This document shows, one piece after another, positions 19,071-28,149 of a DNA stretch of 36,158 bases. The position numbers were made by a program, and so were the translations under genes. Where the stretch lies: assembly GCA_028868895.1 (NCBI GenBank), contig JAGWTP010000035.1:1-36158 (forward strand), written 5' to 3'. Each line of letters begins with the position of its first letter. The stretch's first letter is position 1. The notes beneath the pieces were generated by a model. The model worked only from the letters and a program-made list of their open reading frames with translations, searched no databases and had not been told where the DNA came from. The DNA comes from Burkholderiales bacterium (GTDB taxonomy: Bacteria; Pseudomonadota; Gammaproteobacteria; Burkholderiales; Burkholderiaceae_C).

Positions 19071-19819
19071 ACCAGATCGACCTGAAAGACCGCGTCGCGG
19101 TCATCACCGGCGGCGCGCAAGGCATCGGCCATGCGGCGGCCGAACGCATGCTGCGCTCGGGCGCGAGCGTGGTGCTGTGGGACATCGACGCCGCGCGCCT
19201 GGCGCAGGCCGAGAGCACGCTCGGCGCGCTCGGCCCGGTGCGCACCGCGATCGTCGAGCTGAGCCTGGAGGCCGACATCGCCGCGGCCACGCAGGCCGCC
19301 GTCACCGCCTTCGGCCGCATCGACATCCTCGTCAACAACGCCGGCATCACCGGCGGCAACGCGCCGACCTGGGAGCTCGCACCCGAGGTGTGGCGGCGCG
19401 TGATCGAGGTCAACCTGGTCGGCCCCTACCTCACCTGCCGCGCGGTCGTGCCGCAGATGGTCAGGCAGGGTTACGGGCGCATCGTCAACATCGCCTCGGT
19501 GGCCGGCAAGGAAGGCAACCCGAACGCATCGCACTACAGCGCCTCGAAGGCCGGGCTGATCGCGCTGACCAAGTCGCTCGCGAAGGAACTCGCCACGAAG
19601 GGCGTGCTCGTCAACGCGATAACGCCGGCCGCGGCGAAGACCGCGATCTTCGATTCGATGACCCCGCAGCACATCGAGTTCATGCTCGGCAAGATCCCGA
19701 TGGCGCGCTTTCTCGAGGTCGGCGAGGCCGCGGCGATGATCGCCTGGCTGGCCTCGGAAGAATGTTCGTTCAGCACCGGCGCGGTGTTCGATCTGTCGGG
19801 CGGGCGGGCAACGTACTGA
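19067..19819 (+). CDS. SDR family oxidoreductase of unknown substrate
   Basis: A 250-residue classical short-chain dehydrogenase. The nucleotide motif is TGGAQGIG near residue 14, NNAG is present, the catalytic serine lies in NIASVAGKEG, and the YxxxK pair is Y157/K161 (HYSASKAG). The C-terminus SFSTGAVFDLSGGRATY is typical. It is FabG/sugar-dehydrogenase-like and is translationally coupled to denD by ATGA (19067-19070), so a sugar, aldonate or aldonolactone substrate in the same pathway is likely. It has no defined place in the known L-threonate/D-erythronate routes; it may broaden the substrate range, for example towards another tetronate isomer. That is inference. Confidence 0.85.
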   Translation: MNQIDLKDRVAVITGGAQGIGHAAAERMLRSGASVVLWDIDAARLAQAESTLGALGPVRTAIVELSLEADIAAATQAAVTAFGRIDILVNNAGITGGNAPTWELAPEVWRRVIEVNLVGPYLTCRAVVPQMVRQGYGRIVNIASVAGKEGNPNASHYSASKAGLIALTKSLAKELATKGVLVNAITPAAAKTAIFDSMTPQHIEFMLGKIPMARFLEVGEAAAMIAWLASEECSFSTGAVFDLSGGRATY

Positions 19820-19906
19820 CACCGTCGCGGAGCCCCGCCCCGGGGCCCCCATGGATCGTGTTCCTCGGGCACACTACCGCTCCGATCGATCCTCCATGGA
19901 GCCACC

Positions 19907-20356
19907 ATGATCACTGTTCGCAACATCTTCCGTGCCACCCTGCTCGCCTCCACGGTCGCGTTCGCCGGCTGCGGCATGATGCCGTCGTCGATGGCGTCCG
20001 ACACCGTGAAGTTCGGCGCCACACTGTCAGGCGCGGCCGAGGTCCCGCCCACCAACAGCGCCGGCACCGGCACCCTCGTGGCAACGCTCGACAAAGGCAG
20101 CAGCGTGCTGAACTGGCGGCTCAGTTTCTCCGGCCTGACCGGCCCGGCCGTCGCGGCCCACTTTCACGGCCCGGCCCTGCCCGGCGCCAATGCCGGCGTG
20201 GTCGTTCCGATCCCGCTCGCGATGACACCGGCCGAAGGCCAGGCCACGCTGACGCCGGCGCAGGTCGCCGACCTGACCGCCGGCAAGTGGTACGTCAACG
20301 TCCACACCGCCGCGCACCCCGGCGGCGAGATCCGTGGCCAGGTGATGGTGAAGTAA
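19907..20356 (+). CDS. CHRD-domain lipoprotein
   Basis: A 149-residue secreted protein. The signal peptide ends VAFAGC with the lipid-attachment cysteine at C22. The mature part is a single CHRD domain (about residues 32-149): FGATLSGAAEVPPTNSAGTG, the histidine motif AAHFHGPA, and the C-terminal VNVHTAAHPGGEIRGQVMV. CHRD domains occur in chordin and in many bacterial exported proteins of unknown function. GGAG five bases upstream supports the ATG at 19907. It stands alone, 87 bases after the SDR gene and convergent with the Lrp-type regulator. Confidence 0.9.
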   Translation: MITVRNIFRATLLASTVAFAGCGMMPSSMASDTVKFGATLSGAAEVPPTNSAGTGTLVATLDKGSSVLNWRLSFSGLTGPAVAAHFHGPALPGANAGVVVPIPLAMTPAEGQATLTPAQVADLTAGKWYVNVHTAAHPGGEIRGQVMVK

Positions 20357-20447
20357 GCGGCTTCGGGGCCGGCGGGCGCGCAAGCCAAGCCGACCCTGCG
20401 CCGAACCGCCCGACGATCCCGCGCGACGCGGTGGATCCCGGGCGCGG

Positions 20448-20885
20448 CTACACCTTGTGGGTCGACAGCAGCAGGCTTGTCTCGGTGCTCGCGATGCCGG
20501 GGATCAGGCGGATGTTGCCGAGCGCGCGGTCGAACGCTTCGAGCGTGTCGGCGCGCAACTCGGCCACCAGGTCCCAGCGGCCGTTGGTGCTGTGCAGGCC
20601 GATCACGTTCGGGTGGCCGCGCAGCTTGCGCAGCACCTCGCCGCCGTGGCCTTCGACCGCGATCGTCATCAGCGCGCGGATGCGCTGGGCCTCGGCCTGC
20701 GGCTTCACGCGCACCGTGTAGCCGACGATCACGCCGTCGCGTTCGAGCCGCTTCATGCGGTTTTGCACCGTCGCGCGGGCGACCTTGAGCTTGAGCGCGA
20801 GCGTCGATACCGGGGTGCGCGCGTCCAGGCGCAGCAGCGCCAGCAGTTCCCGGTCGGTGTCGTCCAGATTGAACATCTTGCTCAC
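20448..20885 (-). CDS. Lrp/AsnC family transcriptional regulator
   Basis: A 145-residue regulator of the feast/famine family. The N-terminal helix-turn-helix (LDDTDRELLALLRLDARTPVSTLA, then ATVQNRMKRLERDGVIVGYTV) is followed by the RAM ligand-binding domain (MTIAVEGHGGEVLRKLRGHPNV, GRWDLVAELRADTLEAFDRAL, IPGIASTETSLLLST). It is divergent from ocd-ctlX with 133 bases between starts. It most likely controls that amino-acid operon and itself, with an amino acid such as ornithine or arginine as effector; the effector is inference. MSKMFNL gives two possible starts three codons apart. Confidence 0.93.
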   Translation of the reverse strand: MSKMFNLDDTDRELLALLRLDARTPVSTLALKLKVARATVQNRMKRLERDGVIVGYTVRVKPQAEAQRIRALMTIAVEGHGGEVLRKLRGHPNVIGLHSTNGRWDLVAELRADTLEAFDRALGNIRLIPGIASTETSLLLSTHKV

Positions 20886-20894
20886 CTGTGCGTA

Positions 20895-20924
20895 GCAAAT
20901 TGCGCGGTGCGGCGATCATATCGC
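20895..20924. promoter_or_regulatory. Two adjacent palindromes in the lrp-like/ocd promoter region
   Basis: GCAAATTGC (20895-20903) and GCGATCATATCGC (20912-20924) are two short palindromes whose centres are 19 bp apart, about two helical turns. They lie immediately upstream of the Lrp-type gene in the divergent gap. The spacing and AT-containing centres suit an octameric Lrp-family protein bound to the same DNA face. No consensus for this regulator is known to me. Confidence 0.45.
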
Positions 20925-21018
20925 TCACTGTGCTGTCTTTTCGTTGGCTGCGAGGCGCGAGAGACTGACCTCCGATCGACCCGTGGCGGTTCACGCCATC
21001 GATCCGGAGACGCCTGCC

Positions 21019-22131
21019 ATGACCCGCTTTCTCGACGTGCCCGCCCTGTCCCGCCTGGTGCAGGACGTCGGCCTGCCGCGCTTCCTGCGCGAACTGACCC
21101 AGGCGATCCACCGTGACTACCTGCGCTGGAACGAGTTCGACAAATCCGCCCGGCTGGCGAGCCACTCGGCGCTCGGCGTGATCGAGCTGATGCCGGTGGC
21201 CGACGCCCGCCACTACGCGTTCAAGTACGTCAACGGCCACCCGCGCAACACCGGCCGCGGCCTGCCCACGGTGATGGCGTTCGGTGTGCTGGCCGAGGTC
21301 CAGACCGGCGCCCCGCTGCTGCTGTCGGAGCTGACGCTGACGACCGCGCTGCGCACCGCGGCCACCTCGGCGCTGGTCGCGCAGCAGTTGGCGCGGCCCG
21401 GCGCGCGGCGCATGGCGCTGATCGGCAACGGCGCGCAAAGCGAGTTCCAGGCGCTGGCCTTCCACACGCTGCTGGGCATCGACGAGATCCGCGCGTTCGA
21501 CGTCGACGCCGCCGCCACCGCCAAGCTGGTGCGCAACCTGGCGGCGTATCCGGGCCTGCGTGTGATCCGCGCCGCGTCGATCGCGCAGGCCGTGCGCGGC
21601 GCCGACATCGTCACCACCGTCACGGCCGACAAGACCCGCGCGACGATCCTGACGCCCGAGATGATCGAACCCGGCATGCACATCAATGCCGTCGGTGGCG
21701 ACTGCCCGGGCAAGACCGAACTGCACCCTGACGTGCTGCGGCGCGCGCGCGTGATCGTCGAATACGAGCCGCAGACACGCATCGAGGGCGACATCCAGCA
21801 ACTGCCCGCCGACTTTGCGGTGACCGAGCTGTGGCGCGTGCTCGCCGGCCTGGCCGCGGGCCGCGAGCACGCGGACCAGGTGACGGTGTTCGACTCGGTC
21901 GGCTTTGCGCTCGAAGACTATTCGGCGCTGCGCTACGTGTACGCGCTGGCGCTGGCGCGCGGCATCGGCACCGACGTGGCGCTGGTGCCGCCTGGCGAGC
22001 AGCCGAAGGACCTGTTTGCGCTGCTGGCCCCGCGTGCAACGGCCATCGAAGGCCACGCGCTGGCGTGCGCAGCGGGCGCGATCGGCGCCATCGATCGAGC
22101 GGCGCGCGCCGACGCGACGCAAGCCGCATGA
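21019..22131 (+). CDS. ocd: Ornithine cyclodeaminase
   Basis: A 370-residue enzyme of the ornithine cyclodeaminase/mu-crystallin family, converting ornithine to proline and ammonia with NAD. Family features are DKSARLASHSALGVIELMP and FKYVNGHPRNTGRGLPTVMAF in the substrate half, the Rossmann motif LIGNGAQSEFQALAF, ADIVTTVTADKT, and HINAVGGDCPGKTELHPDVL. At 370 residues it is of the longer Ocd type. The ATG at 21019 has GGAG nine bases upstream; the upstream in-frame extension lies in the promoter gap. Its stop overlaps the ctlX ATG, so the two enzymes are co-translated. Confidence 0.93.
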   Translation: MTRFLDVPALSRLVQDVGLPRFLRELTQAIHRDYLRWNEFDKSARLASHSALGVIELMPVADARHYAFKYVNGHPRNTGRGLPTVMAFGVLAEVQTGAPLLLSELTLTTALRTAATSALVAQQLARPGARRMALIGNGAQSEFQALAFHTLLGIDEIRAFDVDAAATAKLVRNLAAYPGLRVIRAASIAQAVRGADIVTTVTADKTRATILTPEMIEPGMHINAVGGDCPGKTELHPDVLRRARVIVEYEPQTRIEGDIQQLPADFAVTELWRVLAGLAAGREHADQVTVFDSVGFALEDYSALRYVYALALARGIGTDVALVPPGEQPKDLFALLAPRATAIEGHALACAAGAIGAIDRAARADATQAA

Positions 22132-23048
22132 GGTCGGTCCAGGCGCCGGCGACGGTCGTGATGGTCCGCCCTCACCACTTTCACCCGAACCCCGAAACCG
22201 CCGCCGACAACGCGTTCCAGCGTCGCGCCAGCGCGCCCGAAGCGGCCACGGCCCGCGCCGCGCACGACGAGGTCACCCACGCGGCAAACGCACTCGAACA
22301 GGCGGGCGTGCGCGTGCACATGTTCGACGACCACGGCGAACGCGAGACGCCCGATTCGGTGTTCCCGAACAACTGGTTCTCGACCCACCGCGGCGGCCAC
22401 GTGGCGCTGTACCCGATGGCATTGGAGAGCCGCCGCCGCGAACGTCGCACCGACGTGATCGAGATGCTCAAGGCCGAGTACCGGGTGCAAGACGTGATCG
22501 ACTACTCGGGGCTGGAACACGACGGCCTGTTCCTCGAAGGCACCGGCGCGATGGTGCTCGATCACATCGCCAACGTGGCCTACACCGCGCGCTCGCAGCG
22601 TGCCGACCCGGTCGCGCTCGAGCGCTTCTGTACCCACTTCAACTTCGAGCCGATGGCGTTCTCGACTGCCGATGCGCAAGGCCGGGCCGTCTATCACACC
22701 AACGTGATGATGTGCGTGGCAACCGAGTTCGCGCTCGTCGGCTTCGAGCTGATGCGTGACGCACAGCGGCGCGACGAGGTCCGCGCGCGGCTGGAACAGA
22801 GCGGCCGCGAGGTGATCGCGCTCGACGCGCGACAGATCGGCGAGTTCGCCGCCAATGCGCTGGAGTTGTCGGGCGCCGACGGGCGCGTGCTCGCACTCTC
22901 GGCCCGCGCCGCGGCGAGCCTGCGACCGGCGCAGCGCACCGTCATCGAGCGCAGCGCGCGGCTGCTGCCGCTGGCGGTGCCGACGATCGAACTCGCCGGC
23001 GGCTCGATTCGCTGCATGCTTGCCGGCGTGCACCTCGCACGCCGCTGA
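22128..23048 (+). CDS. ctlX: Citrulline hydrolase CtlX-type, arginine-deiminase-fold protein
   Basis: A 306-residue protein of the guanidino-group-modifying superfamily, of the CtlX type known as citrulline ureidase in Francisella, which converts citrulline to ornithine, CO2 and ammonia. The catalytic set is visible: an acidic residue in LFLEGTG (E137), the histidine in VYHTNVMM (H190), and the nucleophilic cysteine C296 near the C-terminus (GGSIRCMLAGVHL). TPDSVFPNNWFSTH is the substrate-binding segment. It overlaps the ocd stop by ATGA. Together CtlX and Ocd would turn citrulline into proline. An arginine or dimethylarginine substrate is less likely but not excluded. Confidence 0.87.
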   Translation: MRSVQAPATVVMVRPHHFHPNPETAADNAFQRRASAPEAATARAAHDEVTHAANALEQAGVRVHMFDDHGERETPDSVFPNNWFSTHRGGHVALYPMALESRRRERRTDVIEMLKAEYRVQDVIDYSGLEHDGLFLEGTGAMVLDHIANVAYTARSQRADPVALERFCTHFNFEPMAFSTADAQGRAVYHTNVMMCVATEFALVGFELMRDAQRRDEVRARLEQSGREVIALDARQIGEFAANALELSGADGRVLALSARAAASLRPAQRTVIERSARLLPLAVPTIELAGGSIRCMLAGVHLARR

Positions 23049-23120
23049 CGGGCGGTGTCGGCGCGCGCTGCTGCGCTGCGCGGCGCGGAAGCACTGCGGC
23101 ACGCGATGAGACTGCTGCAG

Positions 23121-24281
23121 TCAGGCCGACTGCACAAACGCCAGCAACAGCCGCGCGACTTCGCCGGGCTGCTCCTGCTGCACCCAGTGACCGGCGCCTT
23201 CGATCCAGTGGCAGCCCTGAAGGCGCGCGCAGGCGCTGGCCTGCATGGCCTCCAGTGCGCCCGGCGTTTGCCAGGGGCCCCAGTCGCTGCGCCCGGCGAT
23301 GAAGCAGGAGGGCACGTCGATGCGGCGCCCCGAGTACAGCTGCAGTTCCGCGCTGTTGGCGCCCCCGGTCTGGCATCGGTACCACTGCAGGCCGCCCTGG
23401 AAACCGGTGCGTGCGAATTCGGTCGCGTAGACCGCGAGTTCGTCGTCGGGCAGCCAGCGGCAGGCCGCGATGTGTGCCGCCGACGGCATCTGCGGCGCGA
23501 CCGTCTCGCTCATGCCCATGTGCAGGTCCATCACGTAGTAGTCGGGCAGCTTCGCCAGCTCGAGCGCGGTGCGCGCGCTCAGCCGGAACGGCCGGTTGCC
23601 GGGCCAGTCGGCGCTCTTGAAGTGGTAATAGGCCCGCAGGAAATCGTGCAGGCCCTGGGCACAGTGGCGCATCTCGGCATCGGCGCCGCGGGTCGAGTAG
23701 TACCACTGGTAGTGCTTGCGCGGGCGCGGCAGCGCAGCCAGATCGGCGTGCAGCGGGTCGGCCGGTGCGGTGCCCGCGTCGGCCTGCTCGCCGGCTGCAT
23801 TCGCGGTGTCCAACGCCAGCGCAGGCGGCCCGGCGAACGGCGCGCTCATCAAGGCGACGGCGCGAAACACATCGGGCCGCGCGAGCGCACAGCTGGCGGC
23901 CACCGGCGATCCGAAGTCGTGGCCGACCACGGCAGCGACCGATGCGTGGCCGAGCGCCCGAACCAGCCCGAGCGCATCGGCGGCGAGGCTGAAGAGCCGG
24001 AACGACGCGAGATCGCCGTCGTAGGCGGCATCCCAGCCGGTGGTGCGGCCGTATCCGCGCTGGTCCGGGGCGATCACATGCAGGCCCGCCTGTGCCAGGG
24101 GCAGCATCACCTTGCGCCAGCTCCAGGCGAGCTCTGGAAAGCCGTGCAGCAGCAACACCGCGGGTCGGCCGCCGCCTTCGTAGCCGGCTTCGAGCACATG
24201 CACGCGCAGGCCGCGATGGTTGTCGACGTAGCGCGAGCGGATGCCCGGCGGCAGCGGTAGCGGGGGCGGCGTGCCGGTCAT
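23121..24281 (-). CDS. Epoxide-hydrolase-like alpha/beta hydrolase
   Basis: A 386-residue alpha/beta hydrolase. The oxyanion motif is HGFPE (46-50), the nucleophile is an aspartate (D122 in VGHDFGSP) rather than serine, and the catalytic histidine is H365 in GAGHWVQQEQP, with an acidic residue in IAGRSDWGP. The Asp nucleophile with HGFPE and APDQRGYGRT points to soluble epoxide hydrolases; haloalkane dehalogenase is less likely. The lid (about 150-280) contains tyrosines such as QWYRC that could activate an epoxide. The ATG overlaps the stop of a 27-codon micro-ORF, which itself overlaps the acyl-CoA synthetase stop, so it is probably co-translated with the synthetase. Confidence 0.86.
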   Translation of the reverse strand: MTGTPPPLPLPPGIRSRYVDNHRGLRVHVLEAGYEGGGRPAVLLLHGFPELAWSWRKVMLPLAQAGLHVIAPDQRGYGRTTGWDAAYDGDLASFRLFSLAADALGLVRALGHASVAAVVGHDFGSPVAASCALARPDVFRAVALMSAPFAGPPALALDTANAAGEQADAGTAPADPLHADLAALPRPRKHYQWYYSTRGADAEMRHCAQGLHDFLRAYYHFKSADWPGNRPFRLSARTALELAKLPDYYVMDLHMGMSETVAPQMPSAAHIAACRWLPDDELAVYATEFARTGFQGGLQWYRCQTGGANSAELQLYSGRRIDVPSCFIAGRSDWGPWQTPGALEAMQASACARLQGCHWIEGAGHWVQQEQPGEVARLLLAFVQSA

Positions 24282-24361
24282 CGCGTCGGCGGCGCAAGCG
24301 GGAGCGACGCAAGCGACGACACGGGCGATGACGGCAGGCGCGGGGCAATCGGCTTCTTCAT
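24278..24361 (-). CDS. Possible 27-residue coupling micro-ORF
   Basis: An ATG at 24361 overlaps the acyl-CoA synthetase stop as ATGA. The frame encodes 27 residues (MKKPIAPRLPSSP, ending PLAPPTR) and its TGA overlaps the ATG of the hydrolase as a second ATGA. It fills the 76-base gap exactly, so terminating ribosomes could reinitiate through it to reach the hydrolase start. The peptide has no recognisable domain. It may be a translational-coupling device without a functional product, or simply chance. Confidence 0.4.
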   Translation of the reverse strand: MKKPIAPRLPSSPVSSLASLPLAPPTR

Positions 24362-26091
24362 GCGCCCGCGGCGCCCTGCGCCTCCTGGTCCTGCAGCAGC
24401 CGCCACATCACCTTGCCCGAGCCCGACTTGGGCAGCGCGTCGACGAACTGCACGAGTTTGGGCACCTTGTAGGCGGCCATGTGTTCGCGCGCCCAGCTGG
24501 TGATGTCGTCGGCGGTGGTCCGGCCGCGGGCCTCGGCGCGCAGCACGACGATGGCCTTGACGGTCTCGCCGCGGTAGGCGTCGCGCGCGGCGATGATGCA
24601 GGCCTCCTGCACCGCCGGGTGCTTGTAGAGCAGCATCTCGACCTCGGCCGGCCAGACCTTGTAGCCGCTCGCGTTGATCATGCGCTTGAGCCGGTCGGTC
24701 ATGAAGAAGTAGCCTTCTTCGTCCATGCGGCCGAGGTCGCCGGTGCGGAAGAACGAGTGGCCCTCGAACTCGATGAAGGCGTCGCGCGTCGCCTCGGGGT
24801 GGCCCCAGTAGCCCTTGAAGAGCATCGGCCCGCGGCTGATGATCTCGCCGACCTCGCCCACCGGCAGCTCCTGCAGCGTGAGCGGATCGACGACGCGCGA
24901 ATCGACCCCGAAGATCGGGATGCCCAGGCACTGCAGCTTGGCGCGCTCGGGCGGGTTGGCGTGGGTGGGCGCGGCGGTCTCGGTCAGGCCGTAGCCTTCG
25001 GCGAAGGTCAGGCCGAATTCATCGAGCAGGCGCTGCGCGACCGCCTGCGGCATGGCCGCGCCGCCGCCGCTGAGGTACGTCAGGCTGGTCAGGTCGAAGC
25101 TCTTGTAGTTCGGGCTGCCGAACAGGTCGATGATCATCGTCGGGATGCAGGTCCAGTGCGTGACGTGGTACTTCGAGATCGACCGCCCGGCGAGTTCGCG
25201 GTCCCAGCGCGGCAGGACCACGCTGGTGCTGCCGAGGTAGATGTTGCCGACCACGCCGTACATCATCCCGGTGATGTGGAACATCGGCACCACCGCCAGG
25301 CTCACGGTCTCGGGGCTGGCGTGGCCCCACTGGCCGCCGCCCACCGAGTTGGCCATCAGCGTGCGGTGGGTGTGCATGCAGCCCTTGGGCAAGCCGGTGG
25401 TGCCCGAGGTGTAGGGCAGCAGCGCCAGGTCGTCGGGCTGCGCGGTCTGCGGCCCCGGCGCCAGGCCGAGCGCGAGCACGTCGGCCCAGCGCAGGCAACC
25501 CGCGGGCAATTCGGGGTCGGCGCGCAGCCAGGCGTCCATCGCCGCCGGCGGCGCGTCGGCGGGGTCGAGCGCAGCAGCGTCGGGCATGGCGTCGGCGTAG
25601 CGGGTCACGAGCACCTGGGCGACGCGCTGTGCCTGCGGCACCGCCGCATTGGCGGAGGCGACGATGGCGGCGAGGTCGGCGGTGCAGATGACGACGCGGG
25701 TCTGCGGGTCGGTGATGTAGTGCGCGAACTCCTCGGCGCGGTTCATCGGGTTGACCGGCACCACGACCGCGTTGGCGCGCAGGACGCCGTAGAACGCGGC
25801 CGCGTATTGCGGGCAGTTCTGCATGTAGATGGCCACGCGCTCGCCGGCCTTCACGCCCACGCTGTGCAGCCAGCCGGCCACCGCCTCGGCCTGCCGCTGC
25901 AGTTCGCGAAAGCTCAACGGCCGGCCGAAGAACAGGTAGGCCGCGCGGTCGGGAAACCGCGCCGCGGCGACCTCGAGGTTGTAGTAGAGCGTGGTGTCCG
26001 GGATCGCCAGCTCGCGCGGCAGCCGCTTGGGCCAGATCCTGTGGTGCGGGCGGGTCGTGTCGGGGGCGGGGGGTGCAGCAGTCGGGTTCAA
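24358..26091 (-). CDS. Acyl-CoA synthetase (long-chain fatty acid-CoA ligase type)
   Basis: A 577-residue AMP-forming ligase that activates a carboxylic acid to its CoA thioester. The phosphate-binding motif is YTSGTTGLPKG, followed by MHTHR, EGYGLTETAAPTH, the hinge RTGDLGRMDEEGYFFMTDR, KRMINASGYKVWPAEVE, and the catalytic lysine K560 in PKSGSGKVMWR. It resembles the medium/long-chain fatty-acyl ligases of betaproteobacteria. No ATG lies near the conserved N-terminus (PHHRIWPKRLP). The best start is TTG at 26091, preceded by GTGGAG with a 6-base spacer. A GTG at 26103 is the alternative. It is the first gene of a three-frame coupled set with the hydrolase. Confidence 0.9.
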   Translation of the reverse strand: MNPTAAPPAPDTTRPHHRIWPKRLPRELAIPDTTLYYNLEVAAARFPDRAAYLFFGRPLSFRELQRQAEAVAGWLHSVGVKAGERVAIYMQNCPQYAAAFYGVLRANAVVVPVNPMNRAEEFAHYITDPQTRVVICTADLAAIVASANAAVPQAQRVAQVLVTRYADAMPDAAALDPADAPPAAMDAWLRADPELPAGCLRWADVLALGLAPGPQTAQPDDLALLPYTSGTTGLPKGCMHTHRTLMANSVGGGQWGHASPETVSLAVVPMFHITGMMYGVVGNIYLGSTSVVLPRWDRELAGRSISKYHVTHWTCIPTMIIDLFGSPNYKSFDLTSLTYLSGGGAAMPQAVAQRLLDEFGLTFAEGYGLTETAAPTHANPPERAKLQCLGIPIFGVDSRVVDPLTLQELPVGEVGEIISRGPMLFKGYWGHPEATRDAFIEFEGHSFFRTGDLGRMDEEGYFFMTDRLKRMINASGYKVWPAEVEMLLYKHPAVQEACIIAARDAYRGETVKAIVVLRAEARGRTTADDITSWAREHMAAYKVPKLVQFVDALPKSGSGKVMWRLLQDQEAQGAAGA

Positions 26092-26167
26092 GCGCGTCTC
26101 CACAGGTGGGGGGTTTTGGCGAAGTTGCAGGTATAGCGCAGCCGGCGGTCCGGCTTGCACGGCGTGA

Positions 26168-27745
<1,578 letters not shown>

Positions 27746-27754
27746 TTCGCGTCG

Positions 27755-28084
27755 ATGCGCTCGTCGGCCGCGCTGCCCAAGATCCTGCTCGCCCGCGGCC
27801 TGCTCGCGCTGGCGCTGCTGTTCGCGCAGCAGCATGCCGCGCTGCACTGGCTGTCGCATGCGATCGCGGCGACCCACGCCAAGGCGAGTGGCGGCTCGGC
27901 GGCAGGCGAGCACTGCGACGAGTGCCTGGCCCTGAGCGCGCTCGGCGCCGCCGCACCGAGCACGTACGCGCCACCACCGGCCGACGCCGCGCAGCACGCA
28001 CTCGTGGCGGCGACGCCCTTGGCCACCCGGCGGGCCGCGTTGCGGCTCGCCTTTCATTCCCGCGCGCCCCCGATCCCGAGCTGA
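27755..28084 (+). CDS. DUF2946-like small membrane/exported protein
   Basis: A 109-residue protein with an N-terminal hydrophobic segment (KILLARGLLALALLFAQQHAALHWLSHAI), a CxxC pair in EHCDECLALSALGAA, and a tail with RAALRLAFHSRAPPIPS. This layout (HxxLHxLSH, then CDxCLALxALG, then RAPP near the C-terminus) matches the DUF2946-type proteins often found just upstream of TonB-dependent receptors. The His and CxxC residues suggest metal binding, possibly copper; function is not established. It starts nine bases after argG and 65 bases before the receptor gene, so it is likely read with the receptor. Confidence 0.72.
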   Translation: MRSSAALPKILLARGLLALALLFAQQHAALHWLSHAIAATHAKASGGSAAGEHCDECLALSALGAAAPSTYAPPPADAAQHALVAATPLATRRAALRLAFHSRAPPIPS

Positions 28085-28149
28085 GCCCGCCGCTGCGAGT
28101 TGCGTGCTCCGGCACGCGCTCGCGCCTTTCGCTCTTGCGCAGGATCACC

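Noticed and set aside
20357-22122. A long minus-strand open frame covering ocd
   Set aside because: It is the antisense of ocd and the shifted frame of the Lrp-type gene; its protein is His/Arg/Gln/Gly-rich without recognisable domains.
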